The notes below the pieces were generated by a model. That model was not told where the DNA came from, made no database searches, and saw only the letters and a list, made by a program, of their open reading frames with translations. A stretch of DNA of 64,000 nucleotides, taken from positions 63,430,621-63,494,620 of the forward strand of contig CM045993.1 of the NCBI GenBank assembly GCA_025175895.1, written 5' to 3'. Position numbers and translations under genes: made by a program. This document shows positions 35,345-46,730 of the stretch, piece by piece; within the stretch, counting starts at the first letter, position 1; each line of letters opens with the position of its first letter. The stretch comes from Wurfbainia villosa. Lineage: Eukaryota > Streptophyta > Magnoliopsida > Zingiberales > Zingiberaceae.

Positions 35345-37564
35345 TGTTAGTAATATATGAGAGATGTCCTAAGGCAATCGCCTTATGTATGAACCATTTA
35401 TATGATAAATGAAGATTCACTATTTGAGTATACATGTTTTATGTATTTGATTGGATCTTAAACTCATTTACTGAATGTCCACGATACGATTCACAGCATG
35501 AGAGAATTTGTGATTGGATCACAACTAGTGAGTATCTCTACATGTGTAATTGTGATGTATCGAAATTATCCCTAGTCGATGAATTGATGGATTTGGACAC
35601 CATCAATTCTGTCGAGACTAGCACGAGGTATACTCCTTGGTATATCCAAGCAGCTGATTCTCACTGGCTGAAGACATAGTGATGTCCGGAGTTAATCGTG
35701 GATGCTAGTTATGGTAACTAGTTCATTGGAGTGACCAGCTGTAAGACTTCATATGGTTCTCTGCATATATAGATATGTCAATGAAATTCTTACTGTGGCT
35801 TAAGTGCGATGTTCCTTTGACTTGCGGTATTCAAGTCATCTTGATCATATAGACTTATGCTTTGACATCTTAAGCAAGCATCTCTAAGGAGATGTGGACC
35901 CGGGATGATTGGGTATAAGTCAAAGTGATCGAAGGTGTTTGAATAGCCTATAAAGGATTAACCACTCCTTGCGAGGAGATGTATACCCATGGCCTCTCGT
36001 CGGATTGTTACTAAAGTCTTTGGCCAAAGCATTACATGTTTAGAGTAAGGTACTCTTCGATACATGTGGAGAAACTAGAATCCGTAGGACGAGGAAATGA
36101 TACTTGGGCTAGGTGTGACGTAGTCAGCCTAGTGGGGACTGACACTATAGACCATGTCCTGAACCAAGTGGGTATAAGATGAGTGAAGGGAATGGGGCAC
36201 GATTCATTCGAGCTGCTGAAGGGTTTCAGAAATAGATCTGGATCAACCGTTGATCTTTTCGGTTAATTTGGGATCATGATGTACTACTAGGTGCCACTCA
36301 TGATCGTTCTATAATTAATGATTAATTATAGACGGCCAACATAAACCGAGAACCTATTTGGTCACACGCACAACGAGCGTAATCCAAAGGATTTAAAACG
36401 AGCTTGAGAATGGGATTCTAGGACCGAGAGAAACTAGGTTTGGTTGGACCAAACATAAAGCGAGCATGAAATCGTTTCAGTCGCAATGGAAGCGTGGATG
36501 GGCCGAGTCTTATGAAGACGTAATGGATGAATCAAAATGGTTTTGTTCTAATCCAATGGAGGAGAATAAACCAAAGGGTTTGGTTTATTTTAAACGAATG
36601 AACAAAAAGTTGGTTCGGTTCGTTTTAACTTAAAATAAACCATCATGGTTTGGTTTATTTTAACTTATCTTAATGGAGCGGGTTAACGGGCCTAATGGTT
36701 ATGATCCAATAACCATTAAGAGAATTAGTTCTCTATAAAAAGAGGGCTTGGGATAATTAAGCCCTAATCCAAAAACCCTAGCCCTAAGGTTGCCGCCACC
36801 TCCTCCTTTCTACCAACCTATTGCCACTATTGCCGCCAAAGCTCCTCCAACCGGCATCCAGAAGGCTGCTTCCTTCCCCCTCGCCGGTGTCGAGATGCTG
36901 CCGGTTAGTGCTCCGGTGATCTCCTTCAAGTTTGGCATCAAGGTGAGCTCTATCTCCCTTGGTTGGCCGGCGCCTATCACCTCCACCAAAGCTGTCCAGT
37001 TTTCTGGACAGCTTGTTCTCCTCTCGTCAGAGCATCGTTTGGACGACGGTTAGAGCTCCGACAGCGGCTAACTTACCGGGGATTCGATCTCCGGTGATCC
37101 TCTGAGGTGGAGGACGAAGGATTCGTCAATTGGTTGACGAATACCTCTCCGGAGAAGCGAGTTTTGAGAACTCGTATTAGGATCTAAATTTGGATTTGGA
37201 TCGTGATCATCTCTCGATCACATCGTCTTCAACACGAGGCTAGTAACCCGTATGAAGACGAAGCTCATGGCTTAGCGAAGTCATCCCGAGGAACTCGGCG
37301 TGGATACGGATAGAGACGATTCTAGTGAGGATCGTTCCGGTTGATGTCGTTCCCGCTACACGTCATACGAAAGGTATAACGTAGATAAATTTCATTTTAT
37401 TGCAAATTTAAATTTACGGTTATGTCTACACTTATTGTAATATGCATGCGTGTGTTGTGTGTGTTGTAATAAATGTAGATTTATTATTTTTTATTGCTTC
37501 TGCTGTGTTCATGTTTACGAAACGTGATCGAACACACACACGCCGCGGTGCCGGAAACCCAACA
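35345..37564 (+). repeat. Copia-6 5' LTR
   Basis: TGTTAGTAATATATGAGAG ... GGAAACCCAACA. TATA box TATAAAAA at 36734-36741. The ORF 36790-37053 just downstream of the TATA box recurs in the 3' LTR (44271-44498) but shows no known domain. Confidence 0.93.
36734..36741 (+). promoter_or_regulatory. Copia-6 LTR TATA box
   Basis: TATAAAAA preceded by TTCTC; the copy in the 3' LTR is at 44172-44179 (TATAAAAG). Confidence 0.7.
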
Positions 37565-37565
37565 G

Positions 37566-37578
37566 TGGTATCAAAGCC
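37566..37578 (+). other. Copia-6 primer binding site
   Basis: TGGTATCAAAGCC one base after the LTR. It is one mismatch from the initiator Met-tRNA site TGGTATCAGAGCC of the other elements. Confidence 0.85.
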
Positions 37579-38844
37579 CAGGTTGTGTTTCGACATAATC
37601 GTAAAAATGGTTTTGCGATAGTCATAATGTATTTCTGGAAATTTTATAATTTTGGAAATTTAGAAGTATTTATGGAAATTTTTCAATTTTGTAAAGTCTA
37701 GAAGTATTTATGGAAATCTTCCACTTTTGGAAAGTTGAAATTATTTATGGAAATTGATATTTTCCATAAATAAAATATTTGATTAGATTCTGGAAATTTG
37801 TTTCCTAATTTAATCATGATTTGATTTGGGAAATCAAATCTTAAAATATTTTATTTCCATAAGTAGTTTTAATGATTTAGGAAATTGGTTTCCTAAATAG
37901 ATTTTTCTTAATCAAATAATTCCATGAATAAAATATGTGATTAGATTTAGAAATTTGTTTCCTAATTTAATTATGATTTGATTTGGAGAATCAAATCTTA
38001 AATATATTTTATTTCCATAAATAGTTATGACATATAAGGAAATTATATACATGACATAATTGTATGTCATGTAATTGCATTAGATGCATAACATTATGCC
38101 ATGCGTGTCGTGACATGTAGATGTATGCCATGCCATGTAGATAATAGTTATTTGCATGCAAAGAGGATGAGACATAAAACCCTTAAACAATATTAAAGCC
38201 TACACCTTCCATTGATATGGTTAGAACCAGAGTTCCGTTTCTTGTTTGGGTTGTTGGACTCTCTCCAAGCCCGGCTCGAACCCGAACATGTTCAAACCAT
38301 GGAATAGTTTAATACTAATATGGTAAGAGTCAGAGGTCAATCGTTAGCTTTGGTTGTTGGACTCTCTCCAAGCTGGGCTAATTGGTTGAATGCACTCTAA
38401 CCATATTAAAACTATTTCTCGATTAATGGGTTGGCTTTAACCTGGAGCATCGACTTGTTGGACTCTCTCCAAGGTCGATGTAAAGGGAGGTGAAGTTGGG
38501 TGCTATGCATATGATGCATACTTGTTAATGTGTTAACAACCCAACGTATGTGTGAACATTCAATTAGTTGATAGCACATTGTGATAGTTGCATATACGTG
38601 ATATGCAATCGGTATAGATGATACCTACCGTCGTAGTTATGAATGGCTTGTTGGACTCTCTCCAAGGTTATTCATAACTATGATGGATATCAGCCCATTC
38701 GGAGATGGACCTACGATCTCCCGAAGTGATTTTGGGGTTTTTGAAATTCGAAAAATGAATGGGATTTATAAATGTATATTGATGCATTTTAAAATCATTT
38801 TCTCATATATGCTCATTTTGTATTTCTAGGTCAATAAATTGATC
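37579..38844 (+). other. Copia-6 untranslated leader
   Basis: No coding sequence. The first half (to about 38035) is AT-rich and holds an imperfect tandem duplication of period about 157 bp (37762 onward and 37920 onward), each unit containing the palindromic core GATTTGATTT..AAATCAAATC (37818-37840 and 37975-37997). The second half holds four hairpins with a constant apex. Confidence 0.75.
38217..38686 (+). repeat. Four hairpins sharing a 19-nt apical motif
   Basis: TTGTTGGACTCTCTCCAAG occurs exactly four times: 38251-38269, 38354-38372, 38455-38473, 38648-38666. Each copy is flanked by its own self-complementary arms. Copy 4 has 20 consecutive pairs (38628-38647 with 38667-38686), four of them G-U in the plus-sense RNA. 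Copy 3 has CATCGAC / GTCGATG. Copy 2 has outer arms TAATATGGT / ACCATATTA. Copy 1 has outer arms ATGGTTAGAA / TTCAAACCAT. The apex itself can pair TTGGA with TCCAA around CTCTC. Confidence 0.85.
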
Positions 38845-39680
38845 ATGACGTCTTTGAATTTGCGCACTATTTTGGATTCGAACAAACTGACTAGGCCTAA
38901 CTTCCTGGACTGGCTTAGAAACCTGAGAATTGTTCTCAAGGCGGAAAAGCTTGCATATGTCCTTGAAGAGCCTCTTCCTGACCGTCCTAAGGACGATGCA
39001 ACTCCAGACCAAATGTTGGTCTATCAGAAGCATGTGGCAGATTCTGAGCTGGCGAGTTGCATCATGCTAGCGGCGATGGTACCTGACCTGCAAAAGCAGC
39101 ATGAGCATATGGATGCTAATACTATAGTCTTCCATCTTCATGAGTTGTTCAATGAGCAAGCGAGATCCGAAAGGTTCGAGGTCTCTAGGCTCCTCTTCAC
39201 CACGAAGATGCAAGAAGGTTCATCTGTAGTGCAGTTTGTTCTAAAGATGAACGAGTACATTGAGTGGCTAGCAACCCTCGATTTTGTGATGGATCATGAG
39301 TTAAGTATTGACTTAATTCTGCATTGTTTTCCCAAGAGTTTCTCACAATTTGTGATGAACTATCGGATGAACAAATTAGAATCCACCATTCCCGAGCTCC
39401 TCAATATGCTGAAGACTGTGGAGCCTTCTGTGAAGCATGAGGAGAAGGCGGTTCTGTTAGTTGATTCCTCAAAGAAAGGTTCTAAGAGGAAGGCAAAAGA
39501 ACAGAAGAAAGGAAAGAAAAAAGCAAAGAAAGGCGGAACCCAGTATAAAGGGCACTTGCCATCAGCATGTAGCAAGGAAGGCCTTGGCAGCAAGAAAGCG
39601 CAAGATTTATCTTGAGTCCATGAAGAAGAAGAAGGCATCAGATGCCCCATCCTCTTGGTATCTTCGTTATTGATTGTCAT
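38845..39680 (+). pseudogene. Copia-6 gag, frameshifted near its end
   Basis: The open frame from the ATG at 38845 (MTSLNLRTILDSNKL; an in-frame ATG also lies at 38839) to 39615 encodes a UBN2-type capsid of about 230 residues (LDWLRNLRIVLKAEKLAYVLE, QARSERFEVSRLL, MNYRMNKLEST) and a Lys-rich tail. The zinc knuckle expected at 39540-39600 is destroyed: frames shift there and only KIYLESMKKKK-like residues survive in the +1 frame (39461-39673). The capsid could be made; the nucleocapsid could not. Confidence 0.85.
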
Positions 39681-41051
39681 TCTTCCTTAGACAACACTTG
39701 GGTATTGGATACTGGGTGTGGCTCACATATATGTAATGACATACAGGGGCTAAGGAATAGAAGAAGACTTGTCAGAGGGGAGTCAAATTTGCGAGTTGGC
39801 AATGGAGCAAAGGTTGCTGCGGTCGCCATCGGAACTTATTTGCTGAAGCTCCCTAGTGGACTAGTCTTAGAACTGGACAATTACTATTATGTTCCTTCTC
39901 TAATAAAGAACATTGTTTCTATTTCCTGTTTAAATAGAAATGGTTTCCATTTGACGTTTAGTAACAATGGTTGTTATATAACTTAGAATGACATACTTTA
40001 TGGAACTGGAACCTTGAGTAATGGCATTTATACGTTGGACATATCCAGTGACATTTTCAATATCGAAGTGAGCAACACGCGTGCTCGAAAGAATAATCAA
40101 ATAGACTCCTATATGTGGCATTGTCGTCTTGGCCATATAAGCAAGAAACGCATGTCCGAATTACACCGATGTGGAATTCTGGAATCGTTTGAATTGGATT
40201 CATACGATACATGCGAATCATGCTTAAAAGGCAAGATGACTAAGTTACCTTTTACTGGAAAAGGTGAACGAGTGGGAGAGTTACTAGGACTAATACATAC
40301 TGATGTATGTGGACATATGTCAACTCAAGCATTAGGAGGCTATAGCTACTTCATTACCTTCACCGATGATCACTCACAGTTTGGGTATGTGTTCTTGATG
40401 AAACACAAGTCTGAAGCCTTTGAAAGGTTCAAAGAATTCAGAAATGAAGTAGAGAAACAACATGATAAGAATATTAAAATACTTCAATCGGATCGAGGTG
40501 GTGAATACTTAAGTCAAGAGTTTCTTGATTATCTAAGAGACAATGGTATATTGTCTCAATGGACTCCGCCATATACACCACAGCATAATGGTGTATTTGA
40601 GAGGCGTAACCGGACCTTGTTGGACATGGTCAGGTCAATGATGAATCATGCAACTCTTCCCAAGTCCTTTTGGGGCTATGCACTTCTGACAGCTGTTTAC
40701 TTGTTAAACAGAATGACTACCAAGGTAGTCTCAACTACTCCATATGAGATATGGAATGGTAAGAAACCTCATGTATCTTACTTGAAGATATGGGGTTGTC
40801 CTGCTTATGTGAAGCGGACTGTATCAAACAAATTGGATGCTAAGTCTGATAAATGTCTATTTGTTGGATGCCCTAAGGAAATAAGGGGTTACCAATTCTA
40901 TCATCATGTGGAACAAAAGGTGTTTGTTTCAAGGCATGCTGTGTTTCTAGAGAAAGATTTTCTCTTGCAAGAAAACAGTGGGAGTGTCGTCGAGCTTGAG
41001 GAGGCTCGAGAGACTCAAATAGACATTAATGAGATACCTGGTGAAGCATAA
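39642..41051 (+). pseudogene. Copia-6 protease and integrase
   Basis: The protease has an intact DTG (WVLDTGCGSHIC, about 39693-39735). A stop at 39984-39986 precedes the 345-codon integrase frame 40014-41051. Within that frame (numbered from the ATG) the zinc ligands are His36, His41, Cys67 and Cys70, and the catalytic triad is Asp97, Asp160 and Glu196, giving the standard 35-residue D-E spacing. The C-terminal domain runs through GKKPHVSYLKIWG and VEQKVFVSRHAVF. It is the best-preserved integrase in the window, separated from protease only by one stop. Confidence 0.9.
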
Positions 41052-41171
41052 CAGCTGACAACTCATAGTGATGAGCAATCAGCTGGACCTATTGTAACAC
41101 CACATCTTCGTAGATCTGGTAGAACACGCAATATTCCTAAGAGATATGAATTTCTCGTAACTTAATCGAAC

Positions 41172-42768
41172 GTGTTACTCATTGATGATGAGGAGCCTAC
41201 CAAATATGAAGAAGTGCTGACAAGTTCAGAAAGGGATAAGTGGCTTGGTGCCATGAAGTCGGAAATGGATTTCATGTATGAAAACCATGTTTGGAACTTG
41301 GTTGACCCACCTGAAGGGATAAAGCCTATAGGGTGCAAGTGGGTTTTCAAGAAGAAAACTGACATTGATGGTAATGTGATTACCTATAAGGCTAGATTGG
41401 TGGCGAAAGGATATCGTCAAAAGTAAGGTGTTGATTATGACGAAACCTATTCGCCTGTAGCTATGCTTAAATCCATTCGGATGCTCCTTGCCATAGCGGC
41501 TCATTATGATTATGAGAAATGGCAGATGGATGTGAAAATAACTTTCCTTAATGGAAACCTGCTCGAGGATGTGTATATGATACAGCCTGAGGGTTTCACA
41601 TCGGTTTATAAAACCAAGGTATGCAAATTGTGACGGTCCATTTATGGATTGAAGCAAGCATCCAGGAGCTGGAATATCCGTTTTGATGAGACAATCAAAA
41701 AGGTTTGATTTCTCACAAAATCCAGACGAACCTTGTGTGTACAAGAAGGTTAGTGGGAGTGCAGTCATGTTCCTAGTTTTGTATGTCGATGACATACTAC
41801 TTATAGGAAACGATGTTTCAATCTTACAGTCAGTGAAGGTTTGGTTATCCAAGACATTCTCCATGAAAGACCTGGGAGAAGCAACCTACATCCTCGGGAT
41901 TAAGATCTATAGAGATAGATCAAAACGGTTGCTTGGTCTTTCGCAGTCTACATATATAGACCGAGTGCTAAAGAGGTTTAGCATGTCGGAATCCAAGAAA
42001 GGTTTCTTACCCATCAGGCATGGGGTACACCTTTCGAAGTCTATGTGTCCGCGCACAGAAGACGAGAGGATTTGCATGAGTAAGATTCCCTATGCATCCG
42101 CAATAGGATCTATCATGTATGTTATGTTATGTACAAGGTCCGACGTATCGTACGCTCTGAGTGTCACGAGCAGATACCAGTCGGATCCGAGAATGGATCA
42201 TTGGGCGGCTGTTAAGACGATCCTTAAGTACTTGAGAAGAACTAAGGATGTGTTCCTAATATATAGAGAAGGGGACATGGTGATACGCGGGTATACGGAT
42301 GCCAGCTTCCAGACAGACAAGGATGATTCCAGGTCTCAGTCTGGATACGTTTTCACCTTGAATGGGGGCGCAGTGAATTGGAAAAGTTCCAAACAAGAGA
42401 CTGTAGAGGATTCTACCACTGAGGCAGAATACATTGCAGCTTCGGAAGCAACAAAGGAAGCGGTTTGGATCAAGAAGTTCGTTCATGAACTTGGTGTGAT
42501 TCCGACCATTGTTGAAGCAATATCGGTGTACTGCGACAACAATGGAGCAATTGCACAGGCGAAAGAGCCAAGGTCTCATCAACAATACAAACATGTGTTT
42601 CGCCGCTATCATCTTATCAGAGAGATCATCAGTAGGAATGAAATACAAATTGAGAAAATTCCCACTGAAAGGAACTTAGCGGATCCCTTGACTAAGGCAT
42701 TTCCTCAAAATAAGTTTGAGGGTCATGTTCGAGCTTATGGTATTAGATACCGTAGCGATTGGCATTAG
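41172..42768 (+). pseudogene. Copia-6 RT and RNase H
   Basis: The N-terminal RT segment 41172-41426 ends at a TAA (41424-41426). RT motifs continue (GVDYDETYSPVAMLKSIRM, KWQMDVK) to a TGA near 41632. After one frame change the 361-codon stretch 41683-42768 carries YVDD (41782-41793), the RT tail, and all of RNase H (YTDASFQTD ... TTEAEYIA ... YCDNNGAI). The stop at 42766-42768 is the natural one. Two stops and one frameshift disable it. Confidence 0.88.
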
Positions 42769-42769
42769 G

Positions 42770-42782
42770 CCAAGTGGGAGTC
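42770..42782 (+). other. Copia-6 polypurine tract
   Basis: CCAAGTGGGAGTC directly before the 3' LTR. Confidence 0.8.
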
Positions 42783-45009
42783 TGTTAGTAATATATGAGA
42801 GATGTCCTAAGGCAATCGCCCTATGTATGAACCATTTATATGATAAATGAAGATTCACTATTTGAGTATATATGTTTTATGTATTTGATTGGATCTTAAA
42901 CTCATTTACTGAATGTCCACGATACGATTCACAGCATGAGAGAATTTGTGATTGGATCACAACTAGTGAGTATCTCTACATGTGTAATTGTGATGTATCA
43001 AAATTATCCCTAGTCGATGAATTGATGGATTTGGGCACCATCAATTCTGTCGAGACTAGCACGAGGTATACTCCTTGGTGTATCCAAGAAGCTGATTCTC
43101 ACTGGCTGAAGATATAGTGATGTCCGGAGTTAATCGTGGATGCTAGTTATGGTAACTAGTTCATTGGAGTGACCAGCCGTAAGACTTCATATGGTTCTCT
43201 GCATATATAGATATGTCAATGAAGTTCTTACTGTGGCTTAAGTGCGATGTTCCTTTGACTTGCGGTATTCAAGTCATCTTGATCATAGAGACTTATGCTT
43301 TGACATCTTAAGCAAGCATCTCTAAGGAGATGTGGACCCGGGATGATTGGGTATAAGTCAAAGTGATCGAAGGTGTTTGAATAGCCTATAAAGGATTCAC
43401 CACTCCTTGCGAGGAGATGTATACCCATGGCCTCTCGTCGGATTGTTACTAAAGTCTTTGGCCAAAGCATTACATGTTTAGAGTAAGGTACTCTTCGATA
43501 CATGTGGAGTAACTAGAATCTGTAGGACGAGGAAATGATACTTGGGCTAGGTGTGACGTAGTCAGCCTAGTGGGGACTGACACTATAGACCATGTCCTGA
43601 ACCAAGTGGGTATAAGATGAGTGAAGGGAATGAGGCACGATTTATTCGGGCTGCTGAAGGGTTTCAGAAATAGTTCTGGATCAACCGTTGATCTTTTCGG
43701 TTAATTGGAGATCATGATGTACTACTAGGTGCCACTCATGATCGTTCTATAAATAATGATTAATTATAGATGGCCAACATAAACCGAGAACCTATTTGGT
43801 CACACGCACAACAAGCGTAATCCAAAGGATTTAAAACGTGCTTAAGAAAGGGATTCTCAGACCGAGAGAAACTAGGTTTGGTTGGACCAAACATAAAGCG
43901 AGCATGAAATCGTTTCAGTCGCAATGGAAGCGTGGATGGGCCGAGTCTTATGAAGACGTAATGGATGAACCAAAATGGTTTGGTTCTAATCCAATGGAGG
44001 AGAATAAACCAAAGGGTTTGGTTTATTTTAAACGAATGAACAAAAAGTTGGTTCGGTTCGTTTTAACTTAAAATAAACCCTCATGGTTTGGTTTATTTTA
44101 ACTTATCTTAATGGAGCAGGTTAACGGCCCTAATGGTTATGATCCAATAACCATTAAGAGAATTAGTTCTCTATAAAAGAGGGCTTAAATGATAATTAAG
44201 CCATAATCCAAAAACCCCTAGCCCTAAGGTTGCCGCCCACCTCCTCCTTGGAGCTCTCGGCGCCAACCTATTGCCGCTGCCCAAAGCTCCTCCAACCGGC
44301 ATCCAGAAGACTGCTTCCTTCCCCCTCGCCAGGTTCGAGTTGCTGTCGGTTAGTGCTCCGATGATCTCCTTCAAGTTTGGCATCAAGGTGAGCTCTATCT
44401 CCCTTGGTTGGCCGGCGCCTATCACCTCCACCAAAGCTGTCCAGTTTTCTGGACAGCTTGTTCTTCTCTCATCGGAGCGTCGTTTGGACGACGGTTAGAG
44501 CTCCGACAGCGGCTAACTTACCGGGGATTCGATCTCTGGTAATCCTCTGAGGTGGAGGACAAAGGATTCGTCAATTGGTTGACGAATACCTCTCCGGAGA
44601 AGCGAGTTTTGAGAACTCGTATTAGAATCCGTATTTGGATTCGGATCGTGATCATCTCTCGATCACGTCGTCTTCAACACGAGGCTAGTAACCCGTACGA
44701 AGATGAAGCTCGTGGCTTAGCGAAGTCATCCCGAGGAACTCGGCGTGGATACTGATAGAGACGATTCTAGCGAGGATCGTTCCGGTTGATGTCGTTCCCG
44801 CTACACGTCATACGAAAGGTATAACGTAGATAAATTTCCTTTTATTGCAAATTTAAATTTACGGTTATGTCTACACTTGTTGTAATATGCATGCGTGTGT
44901 TGTGTGTGTTGTAATAAATGTAGATTTATTATTTTTTATTGCTTCCGCTGTGTTCATGTTTACGAAACATGATCGAACACACACACGCCGCGGTGCCGGA
45001 AACCCAACA
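42783..45009 (+). repeat. Copia-6 3' LTR
   Basis: 2227 bp, same ends as the 5' LTR, TATA box at 44172-44179. ORFs inside (42872-43117, 43838-44755) are mirrored in the 5' LTR and are shadows. Confidence 0.93.
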
Positions 45010-45014
45010 CGACC

Positions 45015-45087
45015 CACATAAAATCCGATCCATTAATGAGAATCCATTCCACTAGAGGATTATCATTGATCTACCTCACCAACCCCA
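45015..45087 (-). repeat. Copia-2 5' LTR, piece 2
   Basis: 73 bp between Copia-6 and the CACTA element, ending ACCAACCCCA. It continues at 55635 with the sequence found at 10680 in the other LTR (CATAATTAAATATGGGC). Confidence 0.85.
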
Positions 45088-45480
45088 CACTACAACAAAA
45101 ATGCTAAAAGACAACACCACAAAAACAACGGTTTTAGGAGAAACAATTATTATTTTGATAAAAGACAATGGTTTTTGACAAAACGGTTGTCTTTGAGCTC
45201 CTATATAACACAAAAGACAACAGTTTTACACTATCCATTGTCATTAAGCATATATTTTTTTAAATCAACAATGCATTTTACAACAGTTTTCCAGAACTGT
45301 TGTCTTTAATTTTTTTTTATCTTAACAACAATTGGGACAATGGTGCAATCAACCGTTGTCAATGAGAATGTTTTCGTAACGTTTGGCACAACGGTCAAAA
45401 ATTAGTATCATTGTGATAATAATACAACAGTTGTAAACCGTTGTCAATGAAATTTTAATAGTGCAACTGGATTAGCAGAA
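45088..45480 (+). repeat. CACTA left terminal and subterminal repeats
   Basis: TIR followed by multiple direct and inverted copies of ACAACGGTT / AACCGTTGTC and variants (for example ACGGTTGTC near 45182, AACCGTTGTC near 45350 and 45435). In En/Spm such motifs bind the small element-encoded protein. Confidence 0.85.
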
Positions 45481-46730
45481 ATACAACATAATTCATTAAT
45501 AATAATTATTAATTTTAAAATATTTTAAAACAAATAAAAATTATTTTTTAAATTATTAATACTATTTTTTAAAAATTATTGGAAATAAGTTTTTTTTTTA
45601 AAAAGTTATAAATATATAAGATTACAATAATATATTTAAAAGTTTATATATATTTTTTAAACAATATATTTAAAAGTTTATATATTTTTTATAAACAATA
45701 TATTACAACAATAAATTTTTTAAAAGTTTATATATATTTAAAATTTTGTTAGGTTAAATAATTTCTTCCCTAAACCTCTCCGTCGTTCCTACTTTCCAAA
45801 ACCTCCGCCGTTCTCGTGCTCGTTCGTCCCTTCTTCTTCTGCACCGCCTTCTCACGGTTGCTTGCCCTTCGTTCATTTTTTCCTTTTCCATCATACATTG
45901 CTCAACCTCCGTTCGTCGGCCATCGTCCATCGTTCAACATCCTGATTCCGTCCCAACAAGTTCAGCGTCATAAACTCTTGCATTATGGTTATCATGTTGT
46001 GCCTTCAAACCTTTATTGGTTAAGAAGGTTTGAGTTGGATTGTTTGGTCAACCAAACATTCATAAATGAAAAAAATCAAGAAAATAGGTTGAAATGGTAT
46101 TTTATTGATTTGTTTCTGTCCATTGAACATGTGGATTTGAGTTTAAAACCTGAATGGTCACATATGGAGAAAGATATTGTATCTTAATCTCATTGTCACA
46201 GATAATCTAGTATCTGCTCATGCATAAAATCCAGTTAGTGTTCCAACCTTATTCGTCATGAAGATTATTCACCATATATCATCCTTTGTACATCGTATTT
46301 ATCTATTCTAGAAGTCATTCTCTCTATATTCTATAATATAAAATGTCTATTTCTAAATTTAGTTTAAATTTTTTACTTTATAGTGCCATCCAACCCCTGA
46401 AATTTATATTTAATTCACTGAACAACTACTTTGTGTGTATTTATCGTTAGTTTCTACTAAAGATGATATTTATCTGTCTCCATATATTAATCTTTATTTT
46501 AGTTTGAAGCCATTCTCTCCATTTTCTATAATATGAAATGCCAATTTCTAACTTTAGCTTAGGTGGACATCCAGATCATATACAAATTTAAGTTACTTCA
46601 TATTACCTTCTTATCATGGAAATATATGTTTGATTCATTGAAGCATCTACTGCTGCTTTATTAATGATCTAGTGGTGTTAAGTATTATGAAGGTTTATTT
46701 AATTGTCAATTGATGTTTTTATGCACTAGA
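45481..46730 (+). other. CACTA 5' region, AT-rich then putative untranslated exon
   Basis: 45481-45760 is strongly A/T-rich with repeated TTTATATATTTTT. 45770-45960 is C/T-rich (CTCCGTCGTTCC..., CCTCCGCCGTTC), like a plant 5' untranslated region. An ORF at 45816-46187 has no recognisable domain. 46200-46730 looks intronic. Confidence 0.45.

Larger units (their letters stand above)
35345..45009 (+). mobile_element. Copia-6: second copia family, nearly complete
   Basis: 9665-bp plus-strand element bounded by CGACC duplications (35340-35344 and 45010-45014). LTRs are 2220 and 2227 bp and nearly identical apart from a rearranged patch near 36800 / 44240. It has a primer site, a 1.26-kb leader rich in hairpins, gag, protease, integrase, RT, RNase H, and a polypurine tract. 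Gag-pol is interrupted by only a handful of stops and frameshifts. LTR length and layout resemble the Angela/Tork side of copia, but I cannot fix the lineage. Confidence 0.93.

Noticed and set aside
36790..37053. 87-codon Pro-rich ORF just after the Copia-6 TATA box, repeated in the 3' LTR
   Set aside because: Start and N terminus differ between the two LTRs through a rearranged patch and no family is recognised; a leader ORF is possible but not supported.
45816..46187. 123-codon ORF upstream of the CACTA transposase, possible captured host exon
   Set aside because: Compositionally like a C/T-rich 5' untranslated region running into intron; no domain seen. A protein search would decide.
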